DNA of 64,000 nt. It comes from Flavobacterium sp. 83 (GTDB taxonomy: Bacteria; Bacteroidota; Bacteroidia; Flavobacteriales; Flavobacteriaceae). The notes under the pieces were generated by a model. It worked only from the letters and a program-made list of their open reading frames with translations, was not told the origin of the DNA and did no database searches. Below, in pieces: positions 28,276 through 39,700 of the stretch. A program made the position numbers and the translations under genes. The stretch lies in assembly GCF_000744835.1 (NCBI RefSeq), contig NZ_JQMS01000001.1, forward strand, positions 806,001 to 870,000, written 5' to 3'. The stretch's first letter is position 1. Each line of letters starts with the position of its first letter.

Positions 28276-31200
28276 CTAGTAAAGTACTTTTTTAGAAATT
28301 ATTATACCATTAGTTAAAGTAACTTTTACTAATACCATTTGCTTATTTATAGTAATATTTGAAGTACGAAATTCAGTACTATTTACTGCTTCTTTATCAA
28401 ATACTTTCCTTCCAGTTAGATCAAAAACAGTAATTCGCTTTATATTTTCAAGTTCTGATTTTATTTTTAATTCATTTTTATCTTTAGAAATTAAAACGCT
28501 AGCATCATTTGATTCAAAACTACCAGTTCCTAAAGTTTTGTCAGTATATCGCAATACAAAACGATCATTAAAAGTTCCTACTTCAGAAGTGAAATTATAA
28601 GGTCCTGCTTTAATATCATGAACTATATTCAATGCTTTATCCTCAAGATATATGTTTTGATCCCCCAGAAACAATCCATCTACATGATCTAATGTGATAG
28701 TTGCATTTCCAGCAACATTTATAGCATATCCCAAAGCAACAGTATCAGTATCAACAAAAGGCAAAGCTCGTGCTTGTATTGCTAATTTATCGGTTCCTAA
28801 GATACTATATATCGCAAAGGGTTGTTGATCATTAAAAACTAACCCATCATAACCTGAATCAAAATCATTAGTCGCATTTGTTACATATCCTACTAATGTT
28901 TGGCTTCCTTTGGCAGCATTTGTAAGGTTAAGCCACATTCTATCTTTCTCCTCACTTCCATCTGTTTTGATTTTATTCGTGTTAACTAGTCTATAAAAAT
29001 TACTATTAGATGTATTTGTAGCCGTAGTTCTCATATCATTATTAAAAGTGACATCTCCCGTAACATCAACCTCTACTAAAAAACCTTGACCAGAAGCAAT
29101 ATCTCCTGTTGGCGCAACAGTATTACCTATACCAAAAGGTACCCCTATCCCTCCTCCTTTAGTATAGACAGCATAATCTGTGTCATCATAAACATTTCCA
29201 AATATTCTATTATTATGCGTCCAAAAATACAATGTCCCGGTAATGGTTTGGGTGCCCGTTCCAGATGTAATATTAGCATCAATAAACGCATCCGCATCAA
29301 TTGATGACGGATAAGGATTTCCTAGTAAACGCAGACCTGCAGGTTCTCCATTATCCAATATTGATGTAACCGGAATATTTACCGTCCCATTATTAGGTAC
29401 TCCTTTAAATTGTAACGAAGTATCAACAGTAGGAGTAACACTACTCGTTGTCTGTGAAGAGCGAATAGCATATCCAATTCCAGTTGCAAAAACAGTAGTT
29501 GAAGCATTTACATTGAACCAGTTATTATTGTAAATAAAATATTTATCACTTACTGTATTGGGCGAAAAATTATACAATGTTTGTGTACCGTTTGTAGGTG
29601 AAGACCAATAACTATAATCATATAAAAGTAGCGGTGTTGAGTTTCTTTTTACAACAATATCTCCATAATTAAGCCCTGTATAAGTTGTTTGAATGAGACT
29701 AGTATTATTTTGAAAAGTTAATGTCCCGGGAGCTGTCACAGTGACTGCATTATCAACTGACACTGCAGAGGCGTCTTGAACGTTTACCGCTCCATTGATA
29801 ACGGTGAGAGTATTGGCAATATCCAAATCGCCCGCGATAGTATAACTACCTCCAACACCCGAAAACAAAAGTTCATTATAAGCTCCAATAGCGACTGTTT
29901 GACCAGTGCCATAATAGTCTACAATTCCTGTTGAAAAAGCTTTACCATTTGTAGCACCCGAAAAACGTACTTTTCCTTCCATATCCGTTAAAATAGTATA
30001 CGATAAAACTCCGGTTTTCATATCTAAAATAGCATCCACGGTAGGAATATTTAAACTACCTACGGTAAGATTAAAACCATTCATTAAAACCATAGGAGTT
30101 CCTCCGTTGTCTATATTAAACGAACCTCCCGTACTAATATTTCCTAATGCAGTTTGGGTTCCTGATACATTGTCAATTTCTAAAGAAGACGGAGTTGCAT
30201 TGTATGTTCCCGGAACTAAAGACTGACCTCCCGTAAGTTTATTATATACGACTTTTGAAGTCCATATTTTTCCCGAAGGGATTGGGCTAGTAGAACTATT
30301 AGCAGTTCTAACCTCACCTGTTCCAGAATTAGAAAAATTTGCTCCTCCTACTAATCCATAAGTTGTCATATCTAATTTAGACGCATTACTAAGAGTCAGC
30401 ATATTATTTATAGTGACATCAGCTGTTGCTGTGACAATAAAACTAGTATTAGAATTAGTTAGATTATAAAATGTATTTATCGAAGAACCTCCAATAGATT
30501 GCGTTATTGTACCATTAAAATTCACAACACTTGAATTGGCTGTAAAAGTACCTGAATTACTCCAGTCACCACTTACAGCTAATGTGTTTGCACCAGTTAT
30601 TGTCAATGAGGCACCAACACCAATATTTAAATTTTTACAAACCCCTCCGGCAGGACCTATTACTGGTTGTACCGAAGCTGAAGAAAGAATGGTAACATCA
30701 GTAGTTGCTGTTGGTAAAACTCCACTACACCAATTTCCAGAGGTATTCCAGTCTGTTCCAAAAATTCCAAGCCAAGTTCCTGCTGTACATGCTGCATTTA
30801 CATTCAAAATTCCAGTAGTTGTACTTCCAAAAGCAGCGTTTTTTATGTTCGCAGATGACCCCGTTCCTCCCCATAATCCTGCGGTTTGAAGTGTACTCCC
30901 AAGTGTTAGTGTTTGCGCAGTAGAAGTAGTCGCATTAGGAAGAATGGCAATTGCAGTCCCTCCAATACTTAGCCCATTCGCTATTGTAGTAGTACCAGCA
31001 AAAGTCTTGTTTCCTGAACCACTAAGACTAAGATTACCATAGTTCTGTACCGCAACAGCCTGAGCTGTACCACTATAAATTATTGTAGACGTCGCATTTA
31101 ATATTGGGGTAAAACCCGTTGGAAAAGAACTAGTACCACTTAAATTTAAAATTCCTCCAGTACCTACTGACAGAGTAGCCGAAGCTCCAGATATTCCGAA

Positions 31201-32904
31201 ACCTCCATTAGCTAATGTTGCCCCACTATTTATGGTTAACGGTACATTCGAATTAAAGACCTTAGCCGCATTAACCGTGATTATTCCCGAATTAGTTATT
31301 ATTACACCTCCAGAACCTGTAAATGGAGTTACCCATTCTTCTGAAGTTACGGAGTTAGCAACTGCCATATTATATTGCAACGTTGCTAATGAACCATAGG
31401 CTACAACTCCTGTACCTCCAGTTACGACTACAGGTGAAACAGTTGTTCCTTCTAGTGAAAGTTTGCCATTAACTGTTGGTGTTGTCGCAAATGTTCTTAA
31501 TCCTGTTACAGAAATTGTTAAATTATTGAAAACTAAATTTGCTGCTGCTATAGTTTGCGCTCCCGCTGCTGCAAAATTTACTGTGCCTGTACCAGCAGTA
31601 AAAAGTGTCCCTGCACCGTTTAAAGTTCCACCAATCAATTTTAAATTTAAGGTACTTGAACCTCCGTTTAATGTTCCAGCACTAAGCGCAACAGCCCCGG
31701 TAAATGTATGAACTAACCCTGTACCCAAATTAAGCGTACTTGTACTTCCATTTATAGACAAAGCTGCTCCATTTATATTTCCGGCAAACGTTGCTGTACC
31801 GCCTGTTTTTAACATATTAACAGTTCCTGTTGTAGTAAATGTTTGAATCGTTTGATTAGCACCACCTGTAAATTGAACATAAGGCAAGCCAAGAGAAACC
31901 GTACCTAAATTAATAAAATCCCCACCCAAAAGTAAATTTGCAGTTGTACTGGCTGTTGAATAATTGATAGAACTATTTGCATTATTCGTTAAACTTCCAG
32001 AAGTAAGCGTTAAAATACCTTTAGAAAATTTTATTGTTCCTGAGTTTACTATACTACCAGATGTTAGCGATAAACGACCCGTGGTTAAGGAAAAAGCCCC
32101 ATTATTTGAAAAATTACCAGACGAAATAGTCAAACGACCGCTTGTTAAGGTAAAACTTCCGGTATTTGTAAAATTTCCTGCAAGAATTAGTCGGCTGCTA
32201 GTACCTGTAACTTTACCACCGTTATTAAAAGATCCCGTTATAGTAAACGGATTTCTTGTACCTACAGCTAAAGTAGCACCTATATTAGTGATTAGATTAG
32301 CAACTATAACACTATTAACACCCAGAGTTACGGTATTTACACTTACACCATCTCCAATTGTGACATTAGGAGGAGTACCAGTTGGAGTTAAAGCGCCAAA
32401 GGTTGCAGTACCTTTAAACAAGATCGTTCCAGGTCCATTCACTCCGTTTGTTGTCGTTCCAATATTAGTAAAAGTTCCTGAAACAGTAAGCGTCTGACCA
32501 CTGCTTATCACTAATTTGCTTGTTGCTGCATTCAAAGAAAGATTAGTTATGCCTGCTGAGGCAGATACCGTGACAGTTGCTCCTGCGACTATTGTTGCGT
32601 TATCTCCGGCAACGGGCGCAATACCTCCTACCCAAGTTGTACCAGAAGACCACAAGCCGCCTATAGCTGTACTCGTTCGTGTGGCTGCATTTGCGAATGA
32701 AAACGCAAAAAACAATACCGAAACAAATAATGATTTATAAGAATTAATAGCAAATGGTTTTTTAAAAAACAAAAAACCTAGTAGGAATGGGCTATTGTCA
32801 TATTCAAGCCTCTGAAAAATTGCATTTGGACGTAATTTAGTTTTAAAAAAAAACATGAATTCAGCTAAAACTAAAAAAAAATGGGGTACTAATTTTTTAA
32901 TCAT
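28276..32904 (-). CDS. Very large secreted beta-solenoid-like protein with T9SS sorting domain
   Basis: 1542 residues. After a long N-terminus, the segment about 80-1000 is low-complexity Ser/Thr/Gly/Asn-rich sequence with repeating short beta-strands (TLTSGSLTNN, NLTISVTG, GTATFGAL), like autotransporter passenger or filamentous-haemagglutinin folds. From about 1090 it carries the module shared with its neighbours (LYDYSYWSSPTNG, YFWTHNN, DRMWLNLTN, NDRFVLRYTDKTLG) and the T9SS domain. The N-terminus is odd: MIKKLVPHFFLVL resembles the neighbouring gene's signal peptide, but a second export-like segment (SLFVSVLFFAFSFANA) lies at about residues 57-73, so the real start or cleavage site is uncertain. 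Function is unknown; a surface adhesin is likely. Confidence 0.85.
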   Translation of the reverse strand: MIKKLVPHFFLVLAEFMFFFKTKLRPNAIFQRLEYDNSPFLLGFLFFKKPFAINSYKSLFVSVLFFAFSFANAATRTSTAIGGLWSSGTTWVGGIAPVAGDNATIVAGATVTVSASAGITNLSLNAATSKLVISSGQTLTVSGTFTNIGTTTNGVNGPGTILFKGTATFGALTPTGTPPNVTIGDGVSVNTVTLGVNSVIVANLITNIGATLAVGTRNPFTITGSFNNGGKVTGTSSRLILAGNFTNTGSFTLTSGRLTISSGNFSNNGAFSLTTGRLSLTSGSIVNSGTIKFSKGILTLTSGSLTNNANSSINYSTASTTANLLLGGDFINLGTVSLGLPYVQFTGGANQTIQTFTTTGTVNMLKTGGTATFAGNINGAALSINGSTSTLNLGTGLVHTFTGAVALSAGTLNGGSSTLNLKLIGGTLNGAGTLFTAGTGTVNFAAAGAQTIAAANLVFNNLTISVTGLRTFATTPTVNGKLSLEGTTVSPVVVTGGTGVVAYGSLATLQYNMAVANSVTSEEWVTPFTGSGGVIITNSGIITVNAAKVFNSNVPLTINSGATLANGGFGISGASATLSVGTGGILNLSGTSSFPTGFTPILNATSTIIYSGTAQAVAVQNYGNLSLSGSGNKTFAGTTTIANGLSIGGTAIAILPNATTSTAQTLTLGSTLQTAGLWGGTGSSANIKNAAFGSTTTGILNVNAACTAGTWLGIFGTDWNTSGNWCSGVLPTATTDVTILSSASVQPVIGPAGGVCKNLNIGVGASLTITGANTLAVSGDWSNSGTFTANSSVVNFNGTITQSIGGSSINTFYNLTNSNTSFIVTATADVTINNMLTLSNASKLDMTTYGLVGGANFSNSGTGEVRTANSSTSPIPSGKIWTSKVVYNKLTGGQSLVPGTYNATPSSLEIDNVSGTQTALGNISTGGSFNIDNGGTPMVLMNGFNLTVGSLNIPTVDAILDMKTGVLSYTILTDMEGKVRFSGATNGKAFSTGIVDYYGTGQTVAIGAYNELLFSGVGGSYTIAGDLDIANTLTVINGAVNVQDASAVSVDNAVTVTAPGTLTFQNNTSLIQTTYTGLNYGDIVVKRNSTPLLLYDYSYWSSPTNGTQTLYNFSPNTVSDKYFIYNNNWFNVNASTTVFATGIGYAIRSSQTTSSVTPTVDTSLQFKGVPNNGTVNIPVTSILDNGEPAGLRLLGNPYPSSIDADAFIDANITSGTGTQTITGTLYFWTHNNRIFGNVYDDTDYAVYTKGGGIGVPFGIGNTVAPTGDIASGQGFLVEVDVTGDVTFNNDMRTTATNTSNSNFYRLVNTNKIKTDGSEEKDRMWLNLTNAAKGSQTLVGYVTNATNDFDSGYDGLVFNDQQPFAIYSILGTDKLAIQARALPFVDTDTVALGYAINVAGNATITLDHVDGLFLGDQNIYLEDKALNIVHDIKAGPYNFTSEVGTFNDRFVLRYTDKTLGTGSFESNDASVLISKDKNELKIKSELENIKRITVFDLTGRKVFDKEAVNSTEFRTSNITINKQMVLVKVTLTNGIIISKKVLY

Positions 32905-33001
32905 ATTTGTTTTGGAATTTACATAAAATCTTTTACTGCTATTTATGGCATTTCACTAAAAGATATTTTCAATACAAAAACATAAAAAAATTACATACCA
33001 T

Positions 33002-33009
33002 CAAAATTA
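33002..33009 (-). promoter_or_regulatory. Possible promoter -7 element for the 28276-32904 gene
   Basis: TAATTTTG on the minus strand, 97 bp upstream of the ATG at 32904. No TTG at standard spacing, so this is tentative. Confidence 0.35.
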
Positions 33010-33101
33010 AACCGTCTAAAGGCAATTATATCTGCCTAAAAACTATTTTATTTGATCTATATGATTCGTTCGGAAATTTAGGTTCAAAAACTGCAAAGCA
33101 C

Positions 33102-33139
33102 AAAAAAAGCCCACTTTATATTGAAACAAAATGGACTTT
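33102..33139 (-). terminator. Terminator of the disrupted surface-protein gene
   Basis: On the minus strand AAAGTCCATTTT pairs with AAAGTGGGCTTT using G:U pairs, followed by a T7 run. Confidence 0.65.
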
Positions 33140-33162
33140 AAATTATAATACTTTAAACCGCT

Positions 33163-33915
33163 TTAATAAATAATTTTCTTTGTTACATTTTGGCCATTTT
33201 GCAAAACAATTTTAACAAGCAATACTTGATTTTTCATGACCAAATTAGACAGTGATAATTCATTAGCATCAATATTTATTTTTTCATATATTTTTCTACC
33301 CAACAAATCATATACCTGCACTTTATTTATTAATTCAACCGATGAATCAATTTTTATCACTTTATTTTTATTCGAAACTACAATAGTAGTATCAAATTCA
33401 GCAAAAGAATCTGTTGCCAAAGTCCTATCAGTAAAATGCAATACAAAACGATCATTGTAAGTCCCTGATTGTGTAGTAAAAGTATAAGCTCCTTCTTTTA
33501 AATTTTTTAAACTATTTGTATTCTTATCTTCAAGAAAAACATTTTGAGAAGCAAACAATCCATCAACTTCATCAATACCTATAGAAAAAACACCTTCAAT
33601 TGTTGAACTAAATCCTATTGGAACTACATCATTTTCGTCAAAAGGTAATGCTCTTCCCTGTATAGTTAAATTTTTATCATCATTTACAGTGTAAAAATCA
33701 ACAAACGTATTACCATCAAAACTCTCTCCATCATAAGAATTATCATAGCCATTAGTCGCATTTGTAACATAGCCTAATAACATTTGCTTAAAAGCACCTT
33801 GCGTATTAGTTAAGTTAAGCCAGATTCTATGTTTTTCAAGTACACTTTCTTTTTTTGAAGTCATCTTAAAAAATTGAGAATTATCCCCCGTAATAGCACC
33901 AACGCCTACTCGCAT
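33163..33915 (-). pseudogene. 3' fragment of a disrupted T9SS surface-protein gene
   Basis: 250 codons starting with an internal Met (MRVGVGAITG). The sequence matches the distal shared module of the neighbouring proteins (KHRIWLNLTNTQGAFKQMLLGYVTN, GESFDGNTFVDFY, NDRFVLHFTDRTLA) and ends in the T9SS sorting domain (QVYDLLGRKIYEK ... NVTKKIIY). It has no signal peptide, so it cannot be exported on its own. It is the tail of the gene at 34018-36549, cut off by the 180-bp element at 33926-34105. Removing the element and one 6-bp duplication joins FNNN directly to SMRVG in frame, as in the paralogues (FNNSMRI). Confidence 0.88.
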
Positions 33916-33919
33916 ACTA

Positions 33920-34111
33920 TTATTACCCGTTGGGTGTAATTAGGTTTTTGATGATAATTTTTCGTCAGTTCGAGTGATTTTCGATAGAAAATCGTATCGA
34001 GAACAAGCAAAATTTCATTAAAAACGATTCTCTATACATTTTTTGTTCCGTTTTACTACACAAAAAACACTCGAATTGACGTTTTTAATAATTGCACCCA
34101 ACGGGTTATTA
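33920..34111. repeat. Target-site duplication flanking the inserted element
   Basis: TTATTA at 33920-33925 and again at 34106-34111, directly against the two ends of the inverted-repeat element. The local sequence is AT-rich, so a 3-bp duplication (TTA) cannot be fully excluded. Confidence 0.75.
33926..34105. mobile_element. 180-bp MITE-like palindromic element inserted in a surface-protein gene
   Basis: Terminal inverted repeats of 17 bp begin CCCGTTGGGTG and have one mismatch (33926-33942 against 34089-34105). Inside lies a second inverted pair, CGTCAGTTCGAGTG at 33964 and CACTCGAATTGACG at 34071, plus TATCGAGAAC and TTCTCTATAC, so most of the element can fold into one long hairpin. It has no coding capacity and must have been moved by a transposase elsewhere. 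It is flanked by 6-bp direct repeats and interrupts an otherwise continuous 1067-codon gene. I do not know which insertion-sequence family it belongs to. Confidence 0.87.
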
Positions 34112-36549
34112 TTGAATGTAGCAGTACCACTAGATTTACCTGTAGCGAAAAATCCTTGCCCTGATGCAATTTTACCAGAGGGTTTTTGTCCACCAGTTCC
34201 CGCAACATTTCCGCCTTGTGCGTATGTCACACCGTCAGTACCAACTCCTCCTGTAAGATTATAAGAGGCATAATCATCAGAGGTATAAGCATAATCCCCT
34301 GAACCTGCACTACCATTAGTAATACCTGAAGCTAATTGAATAGCTGTATTGTGTGTCCAGAAATAAAGGGTTCCATCTAAAACTGCACTATTATCCGTTA
34401 AAAATTTATTCGCATCTAAAGCAGATGGATAGGGATTCCCTATAAGATTTGAACTATCTAATCCTCCAATTGGAATAGTAATTATTCCATTATTAGGCAC
34501 TCCTTTAAAATTAGCTTCATATAAACCCGGAGGAGTTGGTGCAGCATAATTTTGAGGACCGCGAATAATATAACCAGCCCCTTTTACCATATTGTTTCCT
34601 GGGTTTTCCTGAGTCCAAATGTCTGATACTGCATTGTAAGAGAAAAATTTGTCATAAAGGGTATTTGGAGATACATTATACAGTGTTTGTGGTGACACGG
34701 GAGAAGACCAATAGGTATAGTCAAATTTACTTATTGGAGTCGTTTGTCTTCTATAAATTATATTACCTGTATTTATTGCAGCATCATTTATTTGTACTAA
34801 ACTCGAATTATTCTCAAATGTTAACGTTCCTGTTCCTAAAACAGTAAGCTCATTAGTTATTTTTAGTATCCCGCCTGACAATATAGTAGCTGATTTACCT
34901 GAATTAACCTGACAAGAACAACCATTAAGATTCGTAGCTGAAGAATAAAATCCATCAAAAATTATTTTCTCAGAACTTGTAGGCGCTAATCCAGTTGACC
35001 ATGCTGAACCATTCCAAGTATTAGTAGGTTGTGCATTAATAGTTACACTTGCTGAAGCAACAGATGTACAAGTTCCCAATGTAGCCGTAACCGTATAACT
35101 GCCAGTTGGCGCAGTTACTGTATTTCCAGAAACCATAACCCCTGCTGATGGACTTACCGTATAGGTATAAGATGCATTATAATTAGCTATTGTAAAACTC
35201 CCGTTTGAGGTGGTGCAAGTTGGTTGTATTGGAGTACTTAGAGTAGGTTGAACTGGTACTGCAGGTTGTGAATTAATTACTACACCAGACGATGCAACTG
35301 ATGTACAAGTTCCCAATTTAGCAGTTACTGTATAGCTGCCAGTTGGAGCAGTTACTGTATTTCCAGAAACCGTAACCCCTGCTGATGGACTTACCGTATA
35401 AGTATAAGATGCATTATAATTAGCTATTGTAAAACTCCCGTTTGAGGTAGTGCAAGTTGGTTGTATTGGAGTACTTAGAGTAGGTTGAACTGGCGCTGCA
35501 GGTTGCGAATTAATTACTACACTAGACGATGCAACTGATGTACAAGTTCCCAATGTAGCGGTTACTGTATAGCTGCCAGTTGGAGCAGTTACTGTATTTC
35601 CAGAAACCGTAACCCCTGCTGATGGACTTACCGTATAAGTATAAGATGCATTATAATTAGCTATTGTAAAACTTCCGTTTGAGGTAGTGCAAGTTGGTTG
35701 TGATAATGCCTCAACTGATGGTGATGTTGGCAAGCTATTAAAAACAATAGTAATATCTTTGTAATTACTATAATTCCCATTGGTCACTGTTAATCTTAAT
35801 AAATACGTACCTGAAACAGCCGATGATACCGATGGTGACTGAGCAGTATCTGAAGGACTAAAAGTTAAACCCGAACCTGACCATTTATAAGTGACTGGAA
35901 AGTCCGCTAATTTAGCCCCAGAATAAGAACCTGACAAAACAATTGTATTACCACAAACAGAAGAATTATTGCCTGGATTAGCTATTATACTACCTCCACT
36001 TGAATTAATTTCTTCAAATGAAAATTCTGCATTCCCCGCACCTTTACACACAGCGTACTTTGTAGTTCCGATATAAACAGCAACATTATTATTACATGTT
36101 CCTCCATCATCTATTTTTCCTGGCGAATTAATTATAATTGAAGCATTTTCAGGAAAACGGATTTCATTATTTCCTGAAAATTTAATTTGTCCACTTGCAT
36201 TAATTTTTATATTTAGAGTTTTAACATCAACATCTGCAGCAACTGTTAAAATCCCAGAAATCCCCTCGCCAATAACCAAAGAAGAAAAATTATTTGGAGT
36301 TGAAACACTTATAGAAATATTATTTCCATTCCTAATTGTTACGACACCCGTACCTGTAAATTGCCCAGGATAACCTTGTGGCGATGTTCCTGAAGGAGTA
36401 ACCCATGAAGAACCGTTATAATACTGCCAGCTTGCTAAGGAAGTCCAATTTCCATTAACTATATTAGATCGATAATCTCCTACTGTTTGTGCAAAAACTG
36501 CCGTTTGAACCAGGACTAAAAAAAGGGTAAAAAGTAATTTCTTAACCAT
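34018..36549 (-). pseudogene. 5' fragment of a disrupted T9SS surface-protein gene with Ig-like repeats
   Basis: 843 codons with an intact signal peptide (MVKKLLFTLFLVLVQTAVFAQ). Residues about 30-200 form a beta-rich domain; about 200-275 is a PKD/Ig-like domain; then three near-identical 79-residue repeats (CTTSNGSFTIANYNASYTYT core) at about 283-505; then the first part of the shared module (FDYTYWSSPVSPQ, LYFWTHNTAI, SGQGFFATGK). The last 28 codons or so are read from the inserted element, so the protein lacks its T9SS signal and, if made, should stay periplasmic. Gene length without the element is 3201 bp, a multiple of three. Confidence 0.86.
35041..35700 (-). repeat. Three tandem 237-bp repeats inside the Ig-like region
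   Basis: Period 237 bp (79 codons), copies nearly identical at the DNA level; for example the block at 35221 recurs at 35458. Differences are a few bases per copy (TATLGTC against TAKLGTC, GVTVSG against GVMVSG). Such high identity suggests recent expansion or gene conversion. Confidence 0.88.
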
Positions 36550-36723
36550 ATATTTAATATTATTTTAATACATTTATTTTTAAAACTGAGTCCTTCTAAA
36601 AGAAAAAACTTACATCAAAAAACAAATTAAAAAAAACAATACAATAAAAAATAATAAAATCGTTGATGCGCATTTTTATTCGTTATACAACTGTTTTGTA
36701 TATATTTAAGAAATATAAAAACA

Positions 36724-36760
36724 AAAAAACCTTGTCTATTTGAAACAGACAAGGTTTTTT
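36724..36760 (-). terminator. Terminator of the 36780-40244 gene
   Basis: AAAAAACCTTGTCT, loop ATTTGAAAC, AGACAAGGTTTTTT; 14-bp perfect stem, 20 bp after the stop codon. Confidence 0.9.
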
Positions 36761-36779
36761 ACAATGCACTAAATAGTCT

Positions 36780-39700
36780 TTAATAAATAATTTTTCTAGT
36801 TAGATTTTGTCCATTTTTCAAAACAATCTTTACTAATAAAGTATGTACTCCGGAAGTCAAATTTACAACTGTAGTCTCATTATTATTAATATTAGCTTTT
36901 TTATAAATTAGTTTTCCAGAAATATCAAAAATTAAAATTTTATCTAGCATTTCAATCTCTGAATTAATCTTTATTTCTTTGTTTTTTACAGTAACTGCAA
37001 CCTCCAAATTTGCTTTATCAAAATCTCCCGTTCCTAATTTTTTATCTGTGTAACGCAATACAAAACGATCATTGAATGTTCCACTGTCTGTTTCAAAATT
37101 GTAGGGTCCTTTCTTTAAATCATGAATAGTATTGGTTAATTTATCTTCTAAATAGACATTTGTTTGATCTTCATCAAAAACCCCTTCTTTAGAGTCAATA
37201 TTAATATTAAAAGGTCCTGCAACCGCACTAAAATAACCTAAACGAACTTGATCCTTATTATCAAAAGATTCTCTTCCTTGTATTTTATAAATCCCCTCAT
37301 CTATAAAGGAATAAAAACTAACATAATTACCAGCATCACTAACCAAACCATCATACCCATTATCAAAACCCATAGTTGTATTTTCAAAATAACCCACTAA
37401 TTGTTGACTAAACATACCATCCTCATTTTCCAGATTCAGCCAAACACGATCTTTAGATACTGCTTTATCCTTAGTTGGTAAAATTTTATAAAACTGGGTG
37501 TTTGCATTTGTGGGTGTTGGTTGAGAAGATACAATCGAGGGACTGACACGCATAGAATTATTAAAAGTCAAATAACCCGCAACATCAGCTTCTACAAAAA
37601 AACCTTGTCCCGAAGCTATATATCCTAAAGGCTTTCCTCCTCCTGAAGCACTACCAGAAGTACCTACTCCACCGCTTAAATTATATACCGCATAATCATC
37701 CTGAGAAAAATTTAGTCCGTCTGGCCCAGGATTGCTAACTGAAATATCCGCTTTATGCGTCCAAAAATACAAAGTTCCTTCAATAGTCTTATTGATTGTA
37801 CCTGTCCCGCTAATATTAGCTTTTATTAATGCATCTGCTGATATAGCCGATGGATAAGGATTGCCAACCAAATTAAAGTCATCTTCAGGGTCAGTCCCAG
37901 GAGTTAAAACGATGTCCGTTTTAACTACTCCATTATTAACTTTACCCGTAAAAACCACTGATTCTGTTCTTGGAAAACTTCCCGAAGTGGGTCCCATAAT
38001 AATATATCCCCTACCCGGGTCCATCGTAGATGCATTTATATAATCATCACCATTATCATCAAAACCATCATTATTAGCATCAATGAAATTCTCAGGATGA
38101 AATGCAAATGCATAATCTGTTCGCCATGTTGGAAATATTGCTCCTATGTTTGCAGGACCAACTATTGGCGAAGACCAATATGTATAATCATATTTTTCAA
38201 AGGGCGTTGTTGTTTTATTCACCTCAATAATACCTTTATAAGTAATAATACCTGAATCATTTATCATTACCAATGAGCCTTGATTCAAAATCTTCATGAC
38301 TCCACTTGGATTAACCGTTAAATCGTTTTGTATTGTAACAAAGTTTTGATTCCCTACAATAAGTGTAGCATTATTAATAATCAAACTACAAGCGTCAATC
38401 TTTCCATGGATTGAAGTATCATAATTTGCATTAATAATTGCTTCATCAGAAAGTGTTGGAATCCCCTTTGACCAAGATGTACCCGTCCAAGATGTTGTTG
38501 TTACTGGGTTAATTTTGACTATATCAGAAACAATTGAACTACATGAACCAACAGATACGCTAAATGTATAATCGCCAGGAGAAAGTCCCGTAATATTCAT
38601 GGTTTGTCCCGTAATAGTGTAATTTGTAATTACACCTCCTATGTTTTGTACTAAAATACCTGACGTTGGCAAATTACTTACAGAAACACTTCCTTTATTT
38701 GAATTACAATTAGGCTGATTAGGTACTCCTACAGTTGGCTTGGATGGTAAAGCATTTACCGTTAAAGGCATTGTCACTGAACTAGTACAGCCATTATTAC
38801 TTACTGAATAGACAACTGTAACAGTCCCTGGAGTAGAACCAGAAACAATTCCCCCAGATGTTATTGTTGCACTTCCTGTACCATTTATTATTGACCAAGT
38901 TCCCCCTGAGGTTGCATCATTGAACGCTGGAGTTTGCGAACCTACACAAACAGTTGTTGAACCTCCAGTGATTGGAGCTACTGACACCCCTGGAGCAACA
39001 AAACTTGCTACAACAGAATTTCCAGATGTTCCACATACATTAGCTGCACGAACTCTGTAATAATATGTTGTACCACTCGCTAGCCCTGTGATAGTTGCAG
39101 AGAAAGCCGTCCCAAGATCTTTACTATTATATCCAGCCAAAAATGTTCCAAAAGTATTACTAATAGAAACATCTAAAAAATAATTATCAACACGCGGAGA
39201 TCCATTATTCCATTGAACGATATAATTAGGACAAGATCCATACCCATTTAAACCGGAAGGAGCGCTTAATGGAGCACGCAATACAAAGGTATTAGAAATA
39301 TTATTTGATGTAATTCCATTTGAACATGAACCTGACGCTAAATTTGTAACAGTAATAGTCGTTCCAGCGTTATCCGGATTAGTCAATCCTACTGCTGTAA
39401 AAACTCCAGTTCCCGCAGTAGTTACAGTCATAGAAGCTGTCAATCCTGTTGCATTAGGATCGCTTCTTGTATAGGTTACTGTATAATTACCTACCGGAAG
39501 ACCATTAGCCGAACCCGACAGAGTTACAACAATTGTACTAGGAGGAGTACATGCAGAGGTAGGTACCGAAACACTTGTAAGACTATATACTTTACAAGCA
39601 TAAGTAATAACAACTTTCCCATTACCTCCTTTTCCGTTTACAGAATTACTATTTCCACTAACTCCACCTCCACCTCCTGGATTTAAACCGTCATTTCCAC

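Noticed and set aside
30536..30889. 117-codon plus-strand frame
   Set aside because: Same reason: antisense shadow of the repetitive surface protein.
31964..32497. 177-codon plus-strand frame opposite the large surface gene
   Set aside because: It is antisense to repetitive Thr/Asn/Ser-rich coding sequence and has a valine/proline-rich composition typical of such shadows; the sense gene has a signal peptide and a T9SS domain.
35041..35700. Repeats considered as a CRISPR-like array
   Set aside because: Units are 237 bp, adjoining, and in frame inside a coding region; there are no spacers or cas genes in the window.
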